Part shown: positions 23,144-27,273 of the stretch, one piece after another
How the letters are laid out: the number at the start of each line of letters is the position of its first letter
How positions within the stretch are numbered: the stretch's first letter is position 1
NCBI GenBank assembly: GCA_027035735.1
Contig: JALVUH010000137.1
Coordinates: 1-27,273, forward strand
DNA: 27,273 nucleotides
Source: Nautiliaceae bacterium
Lineage (GTDB): Bacteria; Campylobacterota; Campylobacteria; Campylobacterales; Nautiliaceae
Direction of reading: 5' to 3'
Notes under the pieces: generated by a model
Databases searched by the model: none
Seen by the model: the letters and a program-made list of their open reading frames with translations, nothing else
Told to the model about the DNA's origin: nothing
Translations under genes and position numbers: made by a program

Positions 23144-23508
23144 TTTTTCTTCCTTGTTTTATTATTTGATAATGACTGAATATACAGATAAATTGCATTT
23201 ATTTCTTGATTTGTCAAATAATTATATTTTGGCATTACAGATAGATATTTGTGAAAAAGCTTTTTTTTAAATTTTTCAAAAGGTACATTTTGGATATTTG
23301 GAGCTTTTATAATTTTTAAAATTTTTTTGTTATTTTTTATGATGTAATATTTTGCGATGATTTTTCCTTGAGCGTTTTCTCCATGACATTTTGCACAGCT
23401 TATTCCTCTTGGATTGTTATAAAGCATTTTGCCATATTCAAGTTTTGTAATAAACCAATTATTTTTTGCGAGTAAAATAAGTGGCAATAGTAGGATAATT
23501 AATCTCAC
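23140..23508 (-). CDS. Small monoheme c-type cytochrome
   Basis: The 122-residue exported electron carrier has a signal peptide MRLIILLLPLILLA, one heme site CAKCH at 38-42 in GISCAKCHGENAQGK, and a likely axial Met92 in SVMPKYNYLT before the C-terminal helix EINAIYLYIQSL, the class I cytochrome c layout. The start codon is GTG with AAAAGG 6 bases upstream. The last residues are strongly basic (NNKTRKKK). The gene is divergent from folD and coupled by ATGA to a CitE-like gene. Its redox partner is not visible here. Confidence 0.9.
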   Translation of the reverse strand: MRLIILLLPLILLAKNNWFITKLEYGKMLYNNPRGISCAKCHGENAQGKIIAKYYIIKNNKKILKIIKAPNIQNVPFEKFKKKLFHKYLSVMPKYNYLTNQEINAIYLYIQSLSNNKTRKKK

Positions 23509-23521
23509 AGGAAGCCTTTTA

Positions 23522-23530
23522 TGTTAAAAT
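23522..23530 (+). promoter_or_regulatory. Predicted extended -10 of folD
   Basis: TGT plus TAAAAT (23525-23530), 30 bases before the folD ATG. The surrounding 15 bases are identical to those before atpF'. The implied start site is near 23537, inside the opposing cytochrome promoter. Confidence 0.5.
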
Positions 23531-23538
23531 TCTAAAAT

Positions 23539-23547
23539 ATTTTACCA
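23539..23547 (-). promoter_or_regulatory. Predicted extended -10 of the cytochrome-lyase pair
   Basis: On the minus strand TGG plus TAAAAT, with the -10 at 23539-23544, preceded by a T-run. The implied start near 23532 gives a leader of about 24 bases. It overlaps the folD promoter, so the two should compete for RNA polymerase. Confidence 0.5.
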
Positions 23548-23560
23548 AAAAGGAAAAATA

Positions 23561-24415
23561 ATGACAATTTTAGATGGTAAAAAATTATCACAAAAAATAA
23601 AATCTCAAGTAAAAAAAGAAGTAGAAGAGCTTAAAAAAGAGGGTATTGTTCCTGGATTAGCAGTGATATTGGTAGGTAATGACCCAGCAAGTAGGGTATA
23701 TGTAAGAATGAAAAAAGAGGCATGTCAAAATGTAGGTATTTATTCAGTTGTACATGAGTTTCCTGAAAATATAAGTGAAAAAGAGCTTTTAAGTACGATT
23801 GATATGATAAATGAAAATCCAAATATTCATGGACTTTTGATTCAACTACCTTTGCCAAAACATATAGATACTACAAAAATTCTTGAGAGAGTATCTCCTG
23901 CTAAAGATGTAGATGGTTTTCATCCATATAATATGGGAAGATTAGTAGAAGGACTTGATACATTTGCGCCATGTACTCCTCTTGGAGTAATGGAGCTTTT
24001 TAAAGAATATAATATTGAATTATATGGAAAAGATGTATGTATTGTAGGTGCTAGTAATATTGTAGGAAAACCTATGTGGGCATTACTTGTAAATGAGATG
24101 GCAACTGTAGATATCTGTCATATAGCTACAAGAGATTTGGCATCTCATACAAAAAGAGCAGATATTGTAATAGTAGGAGTTGGTAAACCTAATTTAATAA
24201 CTGCTGATATGGTAAAAGAGGGTGTTATTGTGGTAGATATTGGTATAAATAGATTGGATGATGGAAGACTTGTTGGAGATGTAGATTTTGAAAATGTAAG
24301 TAAAAAAGCTTCTTACATAACACCTGTCCCAGGTGGAGTAGGGCCTATGACAATAGCAATGTTACTTAAAAATACACTTAAAGCAGCTAAAAATTTTGCG
24401 CTAAAAGGTAACTAA
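23561..24415 (+). CDS. folD: Bifunctional methylene-tetrahydrofolate dehydrogenase/cyclohydrolase
   Basis: FolD interconverts 5,10-methylene-, methenyl- and 10-formyl-tetrahydrofolate, feeding purine and formyl-Met-tRNA synthesis. In 284 residues the active-site pair Tyr47/Lys51 lies in VYVRMKKEAC; Gln95 is in LLIQLPLPKH and Asp118 in KDVDGFHPYNMGRL. The cofactor-binding half has CTPLGVMELF, IVGASNIVGKPM (161-172) and PVPGGVGPMT. All expected residues are present and length is normal. AAAAAGGA precedes the ATG. The stop codon shares one base with the lepB start. Confidence 0.97.
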   Translation: MTILDGKKLSQKIKSQVKKEVEELKKEGIVPGLAVILVGNDPASRVYVRMKKEACQNVGIYSVVHEFPENISEKELLSTIDMINENPNIHGLLIQLPLPKHIDTTKILERVSPAKDVDGFHPYNMGRLVEGLDTFAPCTPLGVMELFKEYNIELYGKDVCIVGASNIVGKPMWALLVNEMATVDICHIATRDLASHTKRADIVIVGVGKPNLITADMVKEGVIVVDIGINRLDDGRLVGDVDFENVSKKASYITPVPGGVGPMTIAMLLKNTLKAAKNFALKGN

Positions 24416-25221
24416 TGAAAGAAAAATTGAAAAAATTTTATAATTGGACTAATTCATGGACAGGTACTATTGTAATTGTTTTACTTGTTATTTTCTTTGT
24501 AGCACAAGCCTTTGTTATTCCAAGTGGTAGTATGAAAAATACTCTTTTGCCAGGAGATGCATTATTTGCAGAAAAATTTGCCTATGGAATTCCTATTCCT
24601 CATATTCCTTGGCTTGAGATTCCTATATTACCAGATTTTAGAGGTGATGGACATTTGATAGATGGACCAAGACCAAAAAGAGGAGATATAGTAATTTTCC
24701 GTTGGCCTGTAAATCCAAAAATGCATTTTGTAAAAAGATGTGTAGCAGTAGGTGGAGATAAATTAATGGTAAGAAATAAACATTTACTTTTGAGAATTCA
24801 AAATAATACAAAAGATACTATCAAATTTGCAAAAAAAATGGGAGCAAAATTAGTTACCATAAATGGTCAACTTTGGGCAGAAGATCCATATATGAAAAAA
24901 TATCCTGGAATTCATCATGATCCAAGTGTTAATTTTCCAGAAGAAGTTGTAAATTATGGTCCAATAATTGTTCCAAAAGATAGTTTTTTTATGATGGGAG
25001 ATAATAGAGATCATAGTGATGATTCTAGATTTTGGGGACCTGTAAAATACAAATATATAGTAGGTAAGCCATGGTTTATTTATATGAGTTGGGATAGTCA
25101 TTTCACAATAAGATGGAATAGAGTTGGTAAAACTATAAATGAAATTCAAGAAGAGCTTAGAGAGGGCAAAAAACCTTATCTTACAGCAGGTTGTAATAAG
25201 GATAAATATAATCCGTATTAG
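24415..25221 (+). CDS. lepB: Signal peptidase I
   Basis: LepB removes signal peptides from exported proteins at the outer face of the inner membrane. It has 268 residues and a single N-terminal anchor (about 17-34). The catalytic Ser39 lies in PSGSMKNTLLPGD (36-48), the general base Lys107 in HFVKRCVAVGGD, and box E GDNRDHSDDSRFWGPV at 195-210. Between them is a longer periplasmic insert with no Cys pair. Several likely substrates (PstS, TolB, CpoB, cytochrome c, perhaps AtpF) are encoded in this window. It overlaps folD by one base. Confidence 0.96.
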   Translation: MKEKLKKFYNWTNSWTGTIVIVLLVIFFVAQAFVIPSGSMKNTLLPGDALFAEKFAYGIPIPHIPWLEIPILPDFRGDGHLIDGPRPKRGDIVIFRWPVNPKMHFVKRCVAVGGDKLMVRNKHLLLRIQNNTKDTIKFAKKMGAKLVTINGQLWAEDPYMKKYPGIHHDPSVNFPEEVVNYGPIIVPKDSFFMMGDNRDHSDDSRFWGPVKYKYIVGKPWFIYMSWDSHFTIRWNRVGKTINEIQEELREGKKPYLTAGCNKDKYNPY

Positions 25222-25229
25222 GAGAATTA

Positions 25230-25892
25230 ATGGAATTAATTATTCAATATAGTGCTTTAATTTTAGCATTTTTATTTGCAATTATTGGTCATGAAATTAT
25301 GCATGGATTAGTTGCTAAATATTATGGGGATTTGACTGCTACTAGAGCAGGAAGGCTTAGTATAAATCCTCTAAAACATATAGATCTTTTTGGGAGTATA
25401 ATATTTCCTATTTTGTTATTTGTTTCTCAAAAATTAGCAGGAGTTAGTAATCCTATAATTTTTGGATGGGCAAAACCAGTCCCTGTAAATATATTTACTG
25501 TAGTAGAAAATGGAGGTTATTTGGGGGCTGTTGCTGTTAGTTTGGCAGGAATTACTTATAATTTTATTATGGCTTTTATAAGTGCTAGTATAATAGTATT
25601 TTTTTATCCTCCTAATAATATTTTTTCTGCTTTTATGTTTATGTTTTTGTATTATATGATAGTAGTCAATGTTATTTTGGCTGTATTCAATGCAATTCCT
25701 ATACCGCCTCTTGATGGAGCAAATGCTTTAAAATATCTTTCTTTACAATTTGGATGGAAGGGAATAGTTAAATTTTATAATAAACTTGAGCCTTATGGAA
25801 TGTTGATTTTGCTTATTATTCTTTTTACTCCTATTGCAAATTATATATTTATCCCTGCAGAAAAACTTATAAGCTGGCTTCTTACTTTTTAA
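25230..25892 (+). CDS. Site-2 protease family (M50) membrane metalloprotease
   Basis: The 220-residue polytopic membrane protein has zinc motif HEIMH at 21-25 in the first helix and the second motif NAIPIPPLDGANAL (154-167), in which Asp162 is the third zinc ligand. Four to six hydrophobic segments are visible and there is no PDZ domain, so this is the compact YwhC/Rip3-like class rather than RseP. Such enzymes cut within membranes; the substrate is unknown. It follows lepB after 8 bases with AGGAG, so signal peptide removal and possible remnant cleavage are encoded together. Its last 11 bases overlap the end of dnaJ on the other strand. Confidence 0.9.
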   Translation: MELIIQYSALILAFLFAIIGHEIMHGLVAKYYGDLTATRAGRLSINPLKHIDLFGSIIFPILLFVSQKLAGVSNPIIFGWAKPVPVNIFTVVENGGYLGAVAVSLAGITYNFIMAFISASIIVFFYPPNNIFSAFMFMFLYYMIVVNVILAVFNAIPIPPLDGANALKYLSLQFGWKGIVKFYNKLEPYGMLILLIILFTPIANYIFIPAEKLISWLLTF

Positions 25893-25905
25893 ACCAGCTT
25901 TTTAC
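25871..25905. terminator. Bidirectional hairpin at the M50 protease/dnaJ junction
   Basis: AAGCTGG (25871-25877) pairs with CCAGCTT (25894-25900) across a 16-base loop that holds both stop codons. TTT follows on the plus strand and an A-rich run precedes, giving a U-rich end on the minus strand. The large loop makes it weaker than the other junction hairpins. Confidence 0.5.
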
Positions 25906-26967
25906 TTTATCTATGGCTTCTTCAAGAATTGATTTATGCTCTTTGATTTCTCCTGTGAAGCTTTCATGAAGTTTTTCAAGTAATTCTTTTTGTTCGTTAG
26001 TGAGTTTTTTAGGATATACAATATTTAAGATTGCATATAAATCACCTTTATATCCTGTATTTGGATCAGGAAGTCCAAGACCTTTAAACATAATTTGTGT
26101 TTTGTCTTTTGTAAAAGGTTTTATTTCAATTTCTTTTTCACCTTCAATAGTAGGAATTTTGACTTTATCTCCTAAAATGGCACTTGTAAAAAATACAGGT
26201 ACTTCAACTATTAAATTATTTCCTTTTCTTTTGAAAATTTTTGAAGGTTTTACTTTAAATACTAAATATAAATCTCCTCTGCCTCTTTTGCCTTCATTTC
26301 CTTTTCTTGGAATTCTCATTCTCATTCCACTATCTACACCAGCAGGAATATCTACATGTATTTTTTCTTTGTTTAAAATAAAACCTCTTCCTTTACATTC
26401 TGGACATTTTTCTTTTATAATATATCCTCTTCCATCACAGTTTGGACATGTTTGAGACATTCTTATGAAACCATTTCCTACAATTATTCTTCCTTGTCCT
26501 TTACAGGTTGGGCATGTTTCTTTTCTTTTTGCTCCACTTCCATTACAAACAGGACATAATGAAAAATAATCTATTTCTATTTCTTTGCTTATACCATAAG
26601 CTGCTTCTTCAAATTCTAGTGTAACTTCTATGGCTTTATCTAAATCATAAGGTGTATTGTCATATTCTTCTTCAAATCCAAATCCTCCAAAAATTTCACT
26701 AAACATATCAAAAATATCACTAAAATCATTTGATGGTCTATATCCTCTACCTTCTAGTCCTTCTTTTCCATATTTATCGTAAATAGCTCTTTTTTCATCG
26801 TCGCTTAAAACTTGATAAGCTTCATTTATAAGTTTAAATTTTTCTTCCGCTTCTTTGTCTCCTGGATTTCTATCAGGATGGTATTTCATAGCCAATTTTC
26901 TATAAGCTTTTTTTATTTCAACTTTTGTAGCATTTCTGCTAACACCTAATATTTCATAATAATCCAT
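25882..26967 (-). CDS. dnaJ: Molecular chaperone DnaJ
   Basis: DnaJ delivers unfolded clients to DnaK and stimulates its ATPase. It has 361 residues in class A layout: J domain 1-70 with HPD at 30-32, a short Gly/Phe region (about 71-105) with few glycines, and a zinc-binding domain with all four CxxCxGxG repeats starting near Cys138, Cys152, Cys174 and Cys188. C-terminal client domains follow, with PAGVDSGMRMRIPRKGNEG. AGGAGG precedes the ATG. dnaK and grpE are not in the window. It lies downstream of rnpB on the same strand but has its own promoter. Confidence 0.97.
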   Translation of the reverse strand: MDYYEILGVSRNATKVEIKKAYRKLAMKYHPDRNPGDKEAEEKFKLINEAYQVLSDDEKRAIYDKYGKEGLEGRGYRPSNDFSDIFDMFSEIFGGFGFEEEYDNTPYDLDKAIEVTLEFEEAAYGISKEIEIDYFSLCPVCNGSGAKRKETCPTCKGQGRIIVGNGFIRMSQTCPNCDGRGYIIKEKCPECKGRGFILNKEKIHVDIPAGVDSGMRMRIPRKGNEGKRGRGDLYLVFKVKPSKIFKRKGNNLIVEVPVFFTSAILGDKVKIPTIEGEKEIEIKPFTKDKTQIMFKGLGLPDPNTGYKGDLYAILNIVYPKKLTNEQKELLEKLHESFTGEIKEHKSILEEAIDKVKSWFKK

Positions 26968-26991
26968 CTCCCCTCCTAATTTTTTGGTGGA

Positions 26992-27000
26992 ATTATACCA
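26992..27000 (-). promoter_or_regulatory. Predicted extended -10 of dnaJ
   Basis: On the minus strand TGG plus a perfect TATAAT (26992-26997), 24 bases before the dnaJ ATG. No CIRCE or HrcA inverted repeat is visible nearby, so heat-shock control through HrcA is not supported by this sequence. Confidence 0.6.
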
Positions 27001-27062
27001 CAGGATAAGGGATTTTTGAGTTAGTTAAAAATACCTGACACTAATATATGGAGATATTGAAA

Positions 27063-27273
27063 GAAGGCACACCTGTAAGCCGGGTTCTGTTTTGGAGAGT
27101 ATTTATCTTGGCGCACACCTTGCGGTGCCGCTCATGCGGAGGGTAAAATTGCAAGGCTTTACCATCCCTCCTTGCTGCGGGGTGGGTTTACCAGCAGGAT
27201 ATATCGCTATATCCCCTGGTGAGCTCTTACCTCACCGTTTCACCCTTGCCTGTGGCAAAAGCCCATCGGCGGT
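27063..27273 (-). ncRNA. rnpB: RNase P RNA, 3' part (cut by window end)
   Basis: RNase P RNA is the catalytic RNA that trims tRNA 5' ends. Read on the minus strand, the region contains the conserved bacterial blocks GAGGTAAGAGCTCACCAG, GGTAAACCCACCC followed by GCAGCAAGG, AAGATAAAT and the near-universal ACAGAACCCGGCTTA close to the 3' end (P4 strand). It is far richer in G+C than its surroundings, as expected for a structured RNA in an AT-rich genome, possibly a thermophile. The 5' part (P1-P4 first strands) lies beyond the window. The 3' end is estimated from the last conserved block and a likely P1 strand (GGTGTGCC), so it may shift by several bases. Confidence 0.93.

Noticed and set aside
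26000..26455. Plus-strand open frame opposite dnaJ
   Set aside because: It mirrors conserved DnaJ coding sequence and shows no domain or start signal.
26968..27062. CIRCE-type heat-shock operator or strong rnpB terminator
   Set aside because: No 9-base inverted repeat of the CIRCE type is present. A weak ATTTTT/AAAAAT pairing on the minus strand has no G+C stem, so I do not call it a terminator.
1..27273. CRISPR arrays, insertion sequences, prophage, toxin-antitoxin or defence genes
   Set aside because: No regularly spaced repeats, transposase or integrase motifs, phage genes or nuclease/toxin families were recognised; composition is uniform except at rnpB.

Overview
The window is a compact, very AT-rich stretch of bacterial chromosome. 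It almost certainly comes from a Campylobacterota (Epsilonproteobacteria) genome. The strongest clue is one block of gene order: fmt-birA-parA-parB, then F1Fo ATP synthase genes without the a and c subunits, then tolQ-tolR-tolA-tolB-pal-cpoB-slyD. This arrangement is typical of Campylobacter, Helicobacter and their relatives. The extreme A/T codon bias, a SprA-related HExxH protein and the b'/b ATP synthase pair fit the same group. A thermophilic member such as the Nautiliales (Nautilia, Caminibacter, Lebetimonas) is my best guess; this is inference, not proof.

Layout. (1) 1-1302, minus strand: the start of an unidentified Lys-rich coiled-coil protein at the window edge, an OmpR/PhoB-type response regulator and a PhoU-like protein. 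(2) 1303-1419: a divergent control region with a Pho-box-like direct repeat. (3) 1420-5071, plus: the high-affinity phosphate transporter pstS-pstC-pstA-pstB, with a hairpin after pstS. (4) 5106-8667, plus: SprA-related putative metalloprotease, fmt, birA, parA, parB. (5) 8701-14364, plus: atpF', atpF, atpH, atpA, atpG, atpD, atpC. (6) 14345-18588, plus: the Tol-Pal envelope system, whose first gene begins inside the end of atpC. (7) 18629-19117: slyD. (8) 19123-21302, minus: thiS and glyS. (9) 21365-22251, plus: hotdog thioesterase and PEBP-family protein. (10) 22253-23508, minus: a small c-type cytochrome and a CitE-like lyase. (11) 23561-25892, plus: folD, lepB, M50 membrane protease. (12) 25882-26967, minus: dnaJ. 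(13) about 27063-27273, minus: the 3' part of the RNase P RNA gene, cut by the window end.

How it fits together. Regions 1-3 form a phosphate-starvation module: transporter, PhoU-like signalling protein and PhoB-like regulator, meeting at a shared promoter region. Regions 4-6 are housekeeping: formyl-Met-tRNA synthesis, biotinylation, chromosome segregation, ATP synthesis and energised outer-membrane maintenance. Most junctions overlap by 1-4 bases or lie within about 30 bases, so long polycistronic messages are likely. Probable internal promoters with an extended -10 (TGn + TATAAT-like) precede several genes.

I found no CRISPR array, insertion sequence, prophage, tRNA, rRNA or obvious defence system, and no gene-free stretch longer than 300 bases. 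I do not see a new multi-gene system. The most interesting signals are regulatory: a 28-base palindrome that buries the cpoB ribosome binding site and start codon, an 11-base-period Pho-box-like repeat before pstS, head-to-head overlapping promoters between folD and the cytochrome gene, and hairpins at all three convergent gene junctions.
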